DNA of 64,000 nucleotides from an uncultured Muribaculaceae bacterium (GCA_910583525.1 CAJTXL010000011.1:1-64000), one strand, 5' to 3'. Counted from the first letter of the stretch, positions 44,646 through 53,099 are shown. Program-made: numbers and translations. The notes: generated by a model from the sequence alone, not told the origin.

Positions 44646-44719
44646 TTGCTTGAAAAAATATGGTGTTTAATGTTATTTTCTCTACTGGCGGCATCGGGCG
44701 ATGCCTTGTTTATCGGGTG

Positions 44720-44749
44720 CAAAGTTATGAAAAATTTTTCGCACGGCAA
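44720..44749 (-). promoter_or_regulatory. Promoter of pckA
   Basis: On the minus strand TAACTTTG (44720-44727) is preceded after 19 bp by TTG (44747-44749); the start codon lies 75 bp downstream. Confidence 0.7.
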
Positions 44750-44884
44750 CCGAATAAGGAAATTTTTCTTTATTAATAAAATTTAATTGGGCGCGGCATG
44801 GTTTCGCGCCCTGCAAGAGGCATAACGCCCGGGGCATGCAATGGTTTGATATTTATGCTTTTTTATGATGGAACGATACACAAA

Positions 44885-44916
44885 ACAGGCGGCACTGCGT
44901 TTGCGTTGCCGCCTGT
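44885..44916 (-). terminator. Terminator of the POT-family transporter gene
   Basis: A perfect 10-bp stem ACAGGCGGCA/TGCCGCCTGT (44885-44894 with 44907-44916) extends with further pairs on the outside (ACAA/TTGT), 20 bp after the stop at 44936. Confidence 0.7.
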
Positions 44917-44935
44917 CTTGTGTAGTATTTTTTGC

Positions 44936-46516
44936 TTAGATTACCTCTCCTTCGGACGTCTTAATCGGTTCTGACTGTTTAGGAGCCGGAGCATCGGTGG
45001 TGACACGTTCGAGCCACTTGACCATGCCGAACATGACGCACATCGACACAAGGCATACGGCAAGGAACACGCCCCAAGCATATGAAATCGGCCATTTGTT
45101 GTACATCAGCGGGCCAATCCACAGCAACAGGTTGCCGATGGCCGTAGCTCCGAGCCAAAGACCCTGGCACAGCCCTTGCAGATGTTTGGGCGCGACTTTC
45201 GACACGAACGACAGACCAAGGGGAGAGATGAACAGCTCGGCCACCGTAAGGAAGAAATAGAGCGCAATAAGCACCCAGGGGCCGGCTTTGACACCTTCTT
45301 TGGCAGATGCCGAGAGTTCTCTGAAAGCATCGCCCGAAGGATAGCCCTGCATGGCGCAGTAGACGCACAGGAAGAGATATGCCAATCCGGCAAGGCCCAT
45401 GCCTATGGCAATTTTCTTAGGAGTGGAAATTTCACGTCCGCGACGCGAGAGCGAACCGAAAAGGAGCATAACAAGGGGCGTCAGCACAATAACGAAGAAG
45501 GGATTCACGGCCTGCCATATTTCGGGCGCTATAGTCTCGGTATCGACAAAGTCGCGTGCGAAGAGCGACAGCGAAGTGCCGTTCTGATGGAACGAGAACC
45601 AAAAGAAAATGACAATGCCGAGCACTGCGAACAGAGCCACCATGCGCTGTTTGATTTCTTTGGCCATGGCTTTCTTCTCTTCGGCAGTGTAGGTCTGCAC
45701 TTCGGCCTTTGCGCGTGCCGCAGGCGACGGAAGCTGTTTCTTGGTAACCAGGAATATGGTAAGAGAAATCAGCATGGCAGCCACCGAAGCGATAAACGAG
45801 TAATGGATGCCGGTGTTGAACACTTCGAGGTATTTGGTGCAGAAAGCCTGCAGGTCGGCACCGGCGGTATGCCCTGCGGCCGACGCCACGGCATAGAGGT
45901 TCTCCATGTTTTCGGCCGTCATCGAATTGGTGACGCTCAGATATTTATGGCACATCTCGGGGAAGTCGGCGTTATATACCATATCGTTGACCCCAAGCCA
46001 CCATGAGCGGAGCAAGGGAGCCACAAAAGGCGCCACAAGACCGCCGATGTTGATGAATACGTAAAAAATCTGGAAGCCGGAATCGCGTTGTGCGCTATAA
46101 CGGGGATTGTCGTACAGCTGCCCCACTATAGCCTGCAAGTTGCCTTTGAAAAGACCGTTGCCGAAGGCGATAAGGAACAGAGCCACGCATGTGAGCGTAA
46201 GCAGCCATGCCTTATTATCGGGGGTGGCAAGGATGGGGACTGACAGCAGCACATAGCCTGCGGTCATTATTATAAGGCCGTTTATGATTGTGCCTTTGTA
46301 GTTCTGCGTCTTGTCGGCAATGATGCCGCCTACAAGGCTCAGAATATAAATTCCGGCATAAAAGAATGAGTAGATGAGCGAACTCTCGTCGCCCGACAAG
46401 CCGAACTTCGAGCACAGGAAGAGCACAAGCACAGCGTTCATGATATAATATCCGAAACGCTCGCCCATGTTGCTCAACGCGGCAGGTATCAGGCCTTTAG
46501 GGTGGTTTTTGAACAT
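44936..46516 (-). CDS. POT/PTR2-family oligopeptide:proton symporter
   Basis: 526 residues with about 14 membrane helices. The FQIFYVFINIGGLVAPF motif (near residue 149) is the POT family signature, and NMGERFGYYIMNAVLVLFL corresponds to the ExxERFxYY motif of helix 1, although the first Glu is replaced by Asn. That Glu takes part in proton coupling in characterised members, so the coupling or substrate may differ. It is a single gene facing away from the thioesterase-dprA unit. Confidence 0.9.
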   Translation of the reverse strand: MFKNHPKGLIPAALSNMGERFGYYIMNAVLVLFLCSKFGLSGDESSLIYSFFYAGIYILSLVGGIIADKTQNYKGTIINGLIIMTAGYVLLSVPILATPDNKAWLLTLTCVALFLIAFGNGLFKGNLQAIVGQLYDNPRYSAQRDSGFQIFYVFINIGGLVAPFVAPLLRSWWLGVNDMVYNADFPEMCHKYLSVTNSMTAENMENLYAVASAAGHTAGADLQAFCTKYLEVFNTGIHYSFIASVAAMLISLTIFLVTKKQLPSPAARAKAEVQTYTAEEKKAMAKEIKQRMVALFAVLGIVIFFWFSFHQNGTSLSLFARDFVDTETIAPEIWQAVNPFFVIVLTPLVMLLFGSLSRRGREISTPKKIAIGMGLAGLAYLFLCVYCAMQGYPSGDAFRELSASAKEGVKAGPWVLIALYFFLTVAELFISPLGLSFVSKVAPKHLQGLCQGLWLGATAIGNLLLWIGPLMYNKWPISYAWGVFLAVCLVSMCVMFGMVKWLERVTTDAPAPKQSEPIKTSEGEVI

Positions 46517-46614
46517 GTTTACAGATTTTTAATCGGTTTGGAACGCTAAATTAAACAAAAAGTACGGAATATGGGCAAAACGGAACGGAAAACTTTCGCC
46601 GCACCGCCAAAAAC

Positions 46615-46644
46615 TTGCATTTCACGAAATATTTGCTACCTTTG
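46615..46644 (+). promoter_or_regulatory. Promoter of the thioesterase-dprA unit
   Basis: TTG (46615-46617), 19 bp, TACCTTTG (46637-46644). The ATG at 46660 is only 15 bp further, so the leader RNA is very short. Confidence 0.7.
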
Positions 46645-46659
46645 CCTTTTTGAAAACAT

Positions 46660-47061
46660 ATGGACAACTACATATATTCACTGCCAATCAAGGTGCGCGA
46701 CTACGAGGTCGATGCCGAGGGCATTGTCAACAATGCCAACTATCTGCATTACCTTGAGCACACCCGGCACGAGTTCTGCGAACAGGCCGGGCTGTCGTTC
46801 CGCGAAATGCACGCGCGAGGTCTCGACCCGGTGGTTACGCATATCGACATACGCTATCTCAAGTCTCTCGGGCTTGGCGACAGCATGGTAAGCCGCCTGG
46901 CCATAAGCAGGCGCGGCCCGCTGTTCATCTTCCGACAGGACATTTTCACGCCCGAGGGCGAAGCCGTAGTACGGGCTACGGTCGACATCGCGTCGTTCGA
47001 GAACGGGCGACTTTCGCGCGGCGACGCTCTTGCCGAAGCTTTCAAGGACTATCTCTCATGA
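46660..47061 (+). CDS. Acyl-CoA thioesterase, 4-hydroxybenzoyl-CoA thioesterase (YbgC) type
   Basis: 133 residues, a single hot-dog domain. VRDYEVDAEGIVNNANYLHYLEHTR (about residues 8-32), with the catalytic Asp and the long helix, is the YbgC/FcbC signature. Such enzymes hydrolyse short acyl-CoAs; the natural substrate here is unknown. Its stop overlaps the dprA start (ATGA at 47058-47061). Confidence 0.9.
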   Translation: MDNYIYSLPIKVRDYEVDAEGIVNNANYLHYLEHTRHEFCEQAGLSFREMHARGLDPVVTHIDIRYLKSLGLGDSMVSRLAISRRGPLFIFRQDIFTPEGEAVVRATVDIASFENGRLSRGDALAEAFKDYLS

Positions 47062-48188
47062 ACATCGAAGACACAGATACCCTGCTCTACCGCATAGCAT
47101 TTGCCGGATACCGCAATATATGCATCGAGACGGCCTCGCGCTTCGAGTCCGCCGGGGTGTCGCCATCCGATTTTTTCGGCAAGACGGCGCAGACACTCGC
47201 CTCTTCGACCAAAATAAAATCGGACTTCTTCGATGACATAAGGCGTAAAGACGCCATAACCCGGGCTCGCGAAGAGCTGTCGTTCATAACATCTTCGGGC
47301 GTAACTCCGCTCTACCACACCGACGCCGGATTTCCGCAAAGGCTCCGCGAGTGCTCCGACGGGCCGGCGATGCTCTATGCCTTGGGCGACACCTCGGCCA
47401 TGAACAGGCGCCACTCGGTGGCGATTGTCGGCACAAGGCACGCCACAGCCTATGGCGCGGATTTCACACGCCGCCTCGTGGCCGAACTCGCCGAGGCCAT
47501 CGACGACCTGACAATAATCAGCGGCCTGGCCTACGGCATCGATATCTGCGCCCACCGTGCCGCTCTTGACGCAGGAGTGCCGACAGGAGCAATATTGGCG
47601 CATGGCCTCAACACCATCTATCCGGCCGAGCACCGCAACGATGCCCGGCAGCTCGTGCGCGACGGAGGCTTCCTCGCAACCGAATACACCTCGCGCGACG
47701 CAATCCACCGGGGCAATTTCCTGGCACGCAACCGCCTTATAGCGGCGTTGGCAGACGTCACCGTCGTTGTAGAAAGCGACATAAAAGGCGGCGCCATGGC
47801 CACGGCCCGCATGGCGTCGGCCTACAACCGTGAGGTGATGGCCCTGCCGGGTCGCGTCAACGACACCTACAGCCGTGGCTGCAACGAACTTCTGGCAAAC
47901 AACACTGCCTCGGTCATACGCGATGCCGACGACCTCATCGGCCTATTAGGATGGGAGCGGCGCCCCGTGCAGGGCGAGCAGCAGACCTTGTGCCTTGAAA
48001 CGCCGCCAGAATACATCCCCGTAATCGACATGCTCCGCCAACGCCCCGACGCCACCGTCAACGACCTTTGCGTGGCGCTGGCTATGCCCTACTCCCGTCT
48101 GAGCGCACTATTGTTCAGGATGGAAATCGACGATTACATCGTGTCTGTGCCCGGCGGACGCTATGCCCTACCGGCAAAAAGCAGGTAA
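47058..48188 (+). CDS. dprA: DNA-processing protein DprA
   Basis: 376 residues. The Rossmann-like core is complete: VAIVGTRHATAYGADF, ISGLAYGIDICAHRAAL, GGFLATEYTSRDAIHRGNFLARNR and GGAMATARMASAYNREVMALPG. The C-terminal winged-helix domain (about 310-376) is present. DprA loads RecA on incoming single-stranded DNA during natural transformation; it is widespread even where competence is unproven. Translation is probably coupled to the thioesterase gene by the ATGA overlap. Confidence 0.95.
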   Translation: MNIEDTDTLLYRIAFAGYRNICIETASRFESAGVSPSDFFGKTAQTLASSTKIKSDFFDDIRRKDAITRAREELSFITSSGVTPLYHTDAGFPQRLRECSDGPAMLYALGDTSAMNRRHSVAIVGTRHATAYGADFTRRLVAELAEAIDDLTIISGLAYGIDICAHRAALDAGVPTGAILAHGLNTIYPAEHRNDARQLVRDGGFLATEYTSRDAIHRGNFLARNRLIAALADVTVVVESDIKGGAMATARMASAYNREVMALPGRVNDTYSRGCNELLANNTASVIRDADDLIGLLGWERRPVQGEQQTLCLETPPEYIPVIDMLRQRPDATVNDLCVALAMPYSRLSALLFRMEIDDYIVSVPGGRYALPAKSR

Positions 48189-48252
48189 CTTTAGCGCCTG
48201 CATACTTGTTACCATAAGAAACACATAACACAACCGCATAAAACATGCCCTC

Positions 48253-49128
48253 ATGACTAAAAAAATCATCCCCGAATCAGAACTTATCATCAACCCCGAC
48301 GGTACCGTATTCCACATCCACCTGCGCCCCGAGCAACTCACAGACAATATAATACTCGTCGGCGACCCCGGCCGCGTCGATATGGTGGCCTCGTTCTTCG
48401 ACACCAAAGACTTTGAAGTATCGGCACGTGAGTTCCACACCATCGGCGGCACATACAAGGGCAAGCCTATAATGTGCATAAGCCACGGCATCGGGCCTGA
48501 CAACATCGACATCGTCATCACCGAACTTGACGCCCTCGCAAACGTAGACTTCGCCACACGCGAAGTGCGCGACACCCTCCGCCGCCTCACCATGGTGCGC
48601 ATAGGCACATCGGGTGCACTACAGCCCGAGCTGAGACTCGGCACGCCTGTCATCGCCGAAAAATCAATCGGTTTCGACGGAGTCCTCAACTACTATGCAG
48701 GCCGCAACAAAGTAGCCGACCTCGACTTCGAGCACGCTCTGTGCGAGCACACCGGCTGGAATGCACTGTGGGCCAAGCCCTACGTGGTCGACGCCGACGC
48801 AGAATTGGTCGACCGCATAGGCCGCGACGACATGGTACGCGGCAACACGATTTCGGCCGTGGGCTTCTACGGACCGCAAGGACGCGAGGTGCGCCTGCCG
48901 CTGGCGAACCCCGACCTCAACCGCCGCATCGAAAGCTTCGAATACCGCGGTCGCCGCATAACCAACTACGAAATGGAAAGCGCCCCCCTCGCAGGCATGG
49001 GACGGCTGATGGGTCACCATTGCATGACGGTATGTTCCATCATCGCAAACCGCTTCAACACCGAAGCCAACCCCAACTACAAGTCGGGCATACGTGACCT
49101 CGTAGCCACCGTACTCGACCGCATCTGA
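48253..49128 (+). CDS. Nucleoside phosphorylase (uridine phosphorylase-like)
   Basis: 291 residues. The phosphate-binding VGDPGRVDMVASFF (near residue 37), MVRIGTSGALQPEL (near 117) and the ribose-binding Glu segment NYEMESAPLAGMG (near 238) fit the PNP_UDP_1 superfamily. Members cleave nucleosides with phosphate to base and ribose-1-phosphate. The sequence reads closest to uridine phosphorylases, but specificity is uncertain. It follows dprA by 64 bp and ends at a strong hairpin. Confidence 0.88.
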   Translation: MTKKIIPESELIINPDGTVFHIHLRPEQLTDNIILVGDPGRVDMVASFFDTKDFEVSAREFHTIGGTYKGKPIMCISHGIGPDNIDIVITELDALANVDFATREVRDTLRRLTMVRIGTSGALQPELRLGTPVIAEKSIGFDGVLNYYAGRNKVADLDFEHALCEHTGWNALWAKPYVVDADAELVDRIGRDDMVRGNTISAVGFYGPQGREVRLPLANPDLNRRIESFEYRGRRITNYEMESAPLAGMGRLMGHHCMTVCSIIANRFNTEANPNYKSGIRDLVATVLDRI

Positions 49129-49161
49129 ACGGGGCCACGGCATCTTTACAAAAACTTAGCA

Positions 49162-49196
49162 TGGGTCGGCCGGACGCCAATTGCCCGGCCGACCCA
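49162..49196 (+). terminator. Terminator hairpin after the nucleoside phosphorylase gene
   Basis: A perfect 12-bp stem TGGGTCGGCCGG/CCGGCCGACCCA (49162-49173 with 49185-49196), 33 bp after the stop. No T-run follows. Confidence 0.65.
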
Positions 49197-49248
49197 CTTC
49201 ATAAAGCAAACCGCACCTTTGCTTAGTTTCATGGCGAAAAAATCGCTC

Positions 49249-49333
49249 ATTCCCCAATAAAAATGTGGTTTGGCATCAATTATTCCCCCCATAAAAATGT
49301 GCACAAAGCTTGATTATTCCCCAATAAAAATGT
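49249..49333 (+). promoter_or_regulatory. Three spaced direct repeats upstream of the second AAA/DUF4143 gene
   Basis: ATTCCCCAATAAAAATGT occurs at 49249-49266 and 49316-49333, with a one-base-longer variant (ATTCCCCCCATAAAAATGT) at 49282-49300. The spacing is 33 and 34 bp, about three helical turns, so all copies face the same side of the DNA. The last copy lies between the -33 and -7 boxes of the promoter at 49310-49340. Operator sites for a repressor, possibly the gene's own product or a linked factor, are the natural reading. Confidence 0.65.
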
Positions 49334-49340
49334 AAATTTG
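49310..49340 (+). promoter_or_regulatory. Promoter of the second AAA/DUF4143 gene
   Basis: TTG (49310-49312), 20 bp, TAAATTTG (49333-49340), 25 bp before the ATG. The spacer holds the third operator-like repeat. Confidence 0.75.
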
Positions 49341-49364
49341 CGACATAATCAGCGGAATATCAAT

Positions 49365-50690
49365 ATGAAGCGCACCTTATACCAAACACTTCTCAAATGG
49401 AAGACCGATACATCTCGCAAACCCCTCATGCTATATGGGGCGAGGCAAGTCGGCAAGACATATCTCCTCAAAGAGTTCGGACGCAACGAATTTGAGAACA
49501 CAGTATACATAAACTGCTACAAAAATGCAGAAGTAGAGACATTGTTCAGGGATAATGCAGATATATCTCGGATACTTCTCGGCCTATCGGCCATTGCTGA
49601 ACAAGATATAATACCGGGCAAGACATTCCTGATTATGGACGAAGCCCAAGACATCCCTGAAGTAGTCGCCTCTCTAAAATACTTCTGTGAAGACATGCCC
49701 GAACTGCATGTGGCGGTGGCAGGTTCTCTGCTCGGAGTCCTGAATATGACCGGAATAAGTTTTCCCACGGGCAAGGTTGACATCATGCATCTGCACCCAA
49801 TGACATTTATCGAGTTCATAGATGCTTTGGGAGAAACTCGAAAAAAAGATTTGTTGGAAAACGAGGGAACACAAGATTTGGTAAATGCAATACTCCCTAA
49901 ATATACCGAGCTGCTAAGACAATACTATTTCGTAGGAGGAATGCCGGAGGCCATACTTGAGTTCATACACAGCAAATCACCGGAGAAAGTACGGAAAATC
50001 CAAACCGACATACTTGCCGCTTACGATGCTGACATCTCCAAACATGCCGGTGCTCAAACACAGAGGGCAAGGATGGTTTTTGAGTCGATTCCTTCGCAAC
50101 TTGCACGCGAAAATAAAAAATTTGTGTTCGGCGCAGTCCGTAAAGGGGCACGTGCCGCCGACTTCGAAATTGCAATACAATGGCTCGTAGATGCCGGCTT
50201 GGTATATAAAGTCAACAGAGTGTCGAAGGCGGCAATACCACTTAACTTCTATAAGGATAGCAACGTATTTAAATTGTTTTTGCTCGATGTCGGCCTATTG
50301 GGGGCGATGTCGAACACTCCGCCATCGATTATGTTAATTGGCAACAACATATTTGAAGAATTCAAGGGAGCCTTCACCGAAAACTTCGTACTTACGCAGA
50401 TAATGCCCGAACCGGGCTGCGTAGTCGCATATTATTCAAAGGAGAACTCTTCGGTAGAAGTCGATTTCATTGTTCAAGCGGCCAATCATGTTTTGCCAAT
50501 AGAGGTAAAGGCAGAAGATAATGTCAAATCGAAATCGCTTCGGCAATTTGTCACAATCGACAACAGCGGAAAAGACATGCACGGATATCGATTTTCGATG
50601 AAAGGATTTGCCGAACAAGATTGGATGAGCAACATTCCATTGTTCGCCGTCAGTCCTTTTATACAACGCCTCAATAACGGACTGTCGTAA
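49365..50690 (+). CDS. AAA-family ATPase with DUF4143 and PD-(D/E)XK-like end
   Basis: 441 residues from the ATG at 49365. The P-loop GARQVGKT (25-32) and Walker B LIMDEAQ (89-95) are typical AAA_14 features, and the DUF4143 part follows. Near the C-terminus EVDFIVQAANHVLPIEVKAED holds the Asp and Glu380-x-Lys382 of a PD-(D/E)XK-like fold, which the paralogue at 40612-41871 has lost. Base composition is lower in GC than the flanks, as expected of a mobile accessory gene. Many copies per genome are common in gut Bacteroidales; function is unproven. Confidence 0.85.
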   Translation: MKRTLYQTLLKWKTDTSRKPLMLYGARQVGKTYLLKEFGRNEFENTVYINCYKNAEVETLFRDNADISRILLGLSAIAEQDIIPGKTFLIMDEAQDIPEVVASLKYFCEDMPELHVAVAGSLLGVLNMTGISFPTGKVDIMHLHPMTFIEFIDALGETRKKDLLENEGTQDLVNAILPKYTELLRQYYFVGGMPEAILEFIHSKSPEKVRKIQTDILAAYDADISKHAGAQTQRARMVFESIPSQLARENKKFVFGAVRKGARAADFEIAIQWLVDAGLVYKVNRVSKAAIPLNFYKDSNVFKLFLLDVGLLGAMSNTPPSIMLIGNNIFEEFKGAFTENFVLTQIMPEPGCVVAYYSKENSSVEVDFIVQAANHVLPIEVKAEDNVKSKSLRQFVTIDNSGKDMHGYRFSMKGFAEQDWMSNIPLFAVSPFIQRLNNGLS

Positions 50691-50713
50691 AGTATCATAG
50701 ACCATACGCAAAA

Positions 50714-50743
50714 CAAGCGGCCTGCTGAAAAGCAAGCCGCTTG
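50714..50743 (+). terminator. Terminator hairpin after the second AAA/DUF4143 gene
   Basis: CAAGCGGC/GCCGCTTG (50714-50721 with 50736-50743) with inner pairs CTGCT/AGCA, 23 bp after the stop; it also borders the 3' end of tRNA-Gln on the other strand. Confidence 0.6.
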
Positions 50744-50748
50744 CCGTG

Positions 50749-50819
50749 TAGCCTTACCAGGATTCGAACCTAGACAGACAGTACCAAAAACTGTAGTGCT
50801 ACCATTACACCATAAGGCT
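50749..50819 (-). tRNA. tRNA-Gln (anticodon TTG)
   Basis: Read on the minus strand, 71 nt fold into a full cloverleaf: acceptor AGCCTTA/TAAGGCT with discriminator A, D stem GTGT/GCAC, anticodon stem ACAGT/ACTGT with loop TTTTGGT (anticodon TTG), and T arm CTAGG-TTCGAAT-CCTGG. CCA is not encoded. A promoter lies just upstream at 50857-50887. Confidence 0.95.
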
Positions 50820-50856
50820 ATCCTTGTCGCCCAACCCCGTCGGGGCTAAAGCGCTG

Positions 50857-50887
50857 CAAAGTTACGTACTTTTTTTACCAAATACAA
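50857..50887 (-). promoter_or_regulatory. Promoter of tRNA-Gln
   Basis: On the minus strand TAACTTTG (50857-50864) is preceded after 20 bp by TTG (50885-50887), 38 bp before the tRNA. Confidence 0.7.
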
Positions 50888-50921
50888 ATTTTGGCCGAAC
50901 TTTTTGTTTTTGAAATTAGAT

Positions 50922-50952
50922 TTGGCGACATCAAATTTTTGCACTACCTTTG
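50922..50952 (+). promoter_or_regulatory. Promoter of the structured leader and kelch-like gene
   Basis: TTG (50922-50924), 20 bp, TACCTTTG (50945-50952). Transcription should begin near 50958, giving a leader RNA of about 255 nt before the ATG at 51213. A small hairpin CTGTGC/GCACAG (50955-50974) would lie at its 5' end. Confidence 0.7.
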
Positions 50953-51023
50953 TGCTGTGCACATAGCTGCACAGACATATTAAATTCTTCGAAGAAGCGT
51001 TTTGCTTATCTTGCAAAAGAAAA

Positions 51024-51156
51024 CCTGAGAAATTTTCGACGTACGCAAGAGATAACAAGACGGTTCTCACGCTATAGCGTGGGCTGCTGTTTTCATATCT
51101 CGCGTACAAGGTTTTCTCAGGACCGTCTTTTGGAGATGTGGCAAATCAGTCCACGT
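51024..51156 (+). ncRNA. Candidate pseudoknotted leader RNA
   Basis: Four helices fit exactly. P1: CCTGAGAAA (51024-51032) with TTTCTCAGG (51113-51121). P2: GTACGC and GAGATA (51041-51046, 51049-51054; two As bulged) with TATCTCGCGTAC (51096-51107). P3: hairpin CTCACGC-TATA-GCGTGGG (51066-51083, one T-G pair). A pseudoknot joins AAGACGGT (51057-51064), inside P1 and P2, to ACCGTCTT (51122-51129) directly after P1. A further hairpin ATGTGG/CCACGT (51136-51156) follows. This is 36 pairs in 106 nt before the last hairpin. It sits in the 5' leader of a lipoprotein gene and could be a riboswitch-like or protein-binding element. I cannot match it to a named RNA family from memory. Confidence 0.6.
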
Positions 51157-51212
51157 TTCTTTTATCCAAAACCGGTCGACAGGGCTGTAAGGCCAACAAA
51201 TACATAGTGTGT

Positions 51213-52151
51213 ATGAAAAAACTGCTGAAGTATTTCATGTTCATCTTCGCAGCTGTCGCCATAGCCGCATGCGGCGGAGATGACAATGACGAGCCGGAAG
51301 ACCCTGACAACCCATCAAATCCATCTGAGACCAAAACCGAAATAAAATTCAAAAAGCTAAGCAACTGCCCCATATCTAACGCAAATATTGGGCTTGAATA
51401 TAATGGCCAAATATATTATTCCGACGGGCAGCAATTACTTTGCTATAATCCTTCTACTGACAAATAGTCGACATTGTCAAAATCACTACCTGAAACGACA
51501 GAAGAAATACGTCAATTTTTTACATACAACGGCCGATTATATGCCAGCGTCCCTTATTACACAGAAGGTTACATTCGTTACTTTGACTTCTCAAATAAAG
51601 AATGGGCGCCAAAAGAACAGTTTCCATCAGGTCTGGGATACGGTGATATACGTTCGACATTCACTTACTCCAATACAATTTTCGTACTTAAATCTAACTC
51701 CCAGTACACTTACTTGAATATTTATAATCCAGAATCGAATGAATGGACTAATCTATATAACGGATTAGGAGTAGACAGTAAAATAATCCCTCCGAAAGGA
51801 GGGGTTGTCATAGCCAATCTCCTATATTACCTCGCAGGTTATGGTATAATGGAGTTTGACCTTGATTCATATGAGTATTCATCGAAACTAAACATTTCGA
51901 CATCAGGGCAACTCTTCAAGAAAGGAACCACAGAGCTAACTCGCATCTTCTTTGAAGAAGATAGATATGGGCAATATTTAACGATAGGAACCTATAGCCC
52001 TGATTCTAACGACTATTCAGAAAATAAATATAGTTATAGGTATAGCGACAACGAGAAAATGCCCATATGCTCAAATCAAATAATTCAATGCGATAATAGA
52101 TTATTCATAGGCCCAGTTAACGCAAGCTATTATGAGCTAATCCTACAATAG
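51213..52151 (+). pseudogene. Kelch-like surface lipoprotein, interrupted by an in-frame TAG
   Basis: The ATG at 51213 opens a lipoprotein (lipobox ending AIAACGGDD, then a Pro/Asp/Asn-rich linker) with repeated kelch-like beta-propeller blades (NGQIYYSDGQQLLCYNPSTDK, NGRLYASVPYYTEGYIRYFDF and so on). Codon 85 is TAG (51465-51467), and the same frame continues for about 227 further codons to 52151 without other stops. The context STDK-stop-STL suggests that a Trp codon TGG in the parent gene changed to TAG. The gene is clearly more AT-rich than the region around it, which suggests recent acquisition. A sequencing error or a live short product cannot be ruled out. Confidence 0.8.
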
Positions 52152-52171
52152 TTCGGCAACATATATTTACG

Positions 52172-52210
52172 AATAAACCCTCGCAGCCAATGTTACTGCG
52201 AGGGTTTATT
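52172..52210. terminator. Bidirectional terminator between the kelch-like gene and panB
   Basis: A perfect 15-bp stem AATAAACCCTCGCAG/CTGCGAGGGTTTATT (52172-52186 with 52196-52210) between two converging genes, T-rich on both strands. Confidence 0.8.
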
Positions 52211-52240
52211 ATGGTTCTTCTTTAAGAAACGGAGTTTTTC

Positions 52241-53062
52241 TCAATACTGCTCGTTCTCGTTGGGGAAGTCTGACGATTTCACGTCGTCGATATAGTGGCC
52301 TACAGCCTCGTTTATTACCGTTGAAAGGTCGGCGTAACGGCGCAGGAATTTGGGCGAAAAACCTTTGTTTATGCCGAGCATGTCGTGCATAACGAGCACT
52401 TGGCCGTCGACGCCGCCTCCGGCACCTATACCGATGACGGGGATTGTAAGTTCTGAAGCGACCCTGGCGGCCAACGCGGCCGGGATTTTTTCAAGAACAA
52501 GCGCGAAACAGCCTATTTCTTCAAGCATATGTGCATCGTCGATAAGTTTCTGAGCTTCCTGTTCTTCTTTGGCGCGGACTGCATATGTGCCGAACTTATT
52601 GATTGACTGCGGAGTGAGGCCAAGATGTCCCATCACGGGAATGCCGGCGCAAAGTATGCGCTCTATTGACTCGCGTATTTCAGAGCCACCTTCCATCTTT
52701 ACGGCTTCCGCATGGCTTTCTTTCATTATACGTATGGCCGAAGCGAGGGCTTCTTTCGAATTGCCCTGGTATGTACCAAACGGCATGTCGCACACCACGA
52801 GAGCACGCTCGGTGCCTTTTATCACGCTTTTAGCGTGGTATATCATCTGGTCGAGGGTGATTGGCAATGTGGTTACGTTGCCTGCCATCACGTTCGACGC
52901 CGAATCTCCGACGAGAATCACATCGATGCCGGCCTCGTCGATAAGACGCGCCATAGAATAGTCGTAGGCGGTGAGCATGGCGATTTTCTCGCCGCGTTGT
53001 TTCATTTCGGCAAGACGCGCGGTTGTAACCTTGCGTTTATTGTCTACTGTATTGGTTGACAT
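52241..53062 (-). CDS. panB: 3-methyl-2-oxobutanoate hydroxymethyltransferase
   Basis: 273 residues, normal length. LTAYDYSMARLIDEAGIDVILVGDS and NVTTLPITLDQMIYHAKSV carry the metal and substrate residues, and AVKMEGG and VMGHLGLTPQS are further family blocks. It makes ketopantoate from 2-oxoisovalerate with methylene-tetrahydrofolate, the first step to pantothenate and CoA. It has its own promoter and stands alone; panC and panD are not in the window. Confidence 0.96.
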   Translation of the reverse strand: MSTNTVDNKRKVTTARLAEMKQRGEKIAMLTAYDYSMARLIDEAGIDVILVGDSASNVMAGNVTTLPITLDQMIYHAKSVIKGTERALVVCDMPFGTYQGNSKEALASAIRIMKESHAEAVKMEGGSEIRESIERILCAGIPVMGHLGLTPQSINKFGTYAVRAKEEQEAQKLIDDAHMLEEIGCFALVLEKIPAALAARVASELTIPVIGIGAGGGVDGQVLVMHDMLGINKGFSPKFLRRYADLSTVINEAVGHYIDDVKSSDFPNENEQY

Positions 53063-53099
53063 GGTTTTATATCCAATAGTTATTCGTCGGCAAAAAAAC

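Noticed and set aside
43002..46516. pckA and the POT transporter gene as one operon
   Set aside because: A terminator hairpin (44885-44916) and a separate pckA promoter (44720-44749) stand between them.
49249..49333. Short CRISPR-like array
   Set aside because: There are only three repeats of 18-19 bp, the spacers are about 15 bp, no cas gene is near, and the last repeat lies exactly inside a promoter, so operator sites fit better.
40612..50690. The two AAA/DUF4143 genes as part of one defence island
   Set aside because: They are 7 kb apart, separated by housekeeping genes such as pckA and dprA, and no restriction, toxin-antitoxin or phage-related gene accompanies either.
51465..51467. TAG as a recoded amino acid (pyrrolysine or readthrough)
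   Set aside because: No recoding genes or stem-loop directly after the codon are seen, every other gene ends normally, and a single TGG to TAG change explains it more simply.
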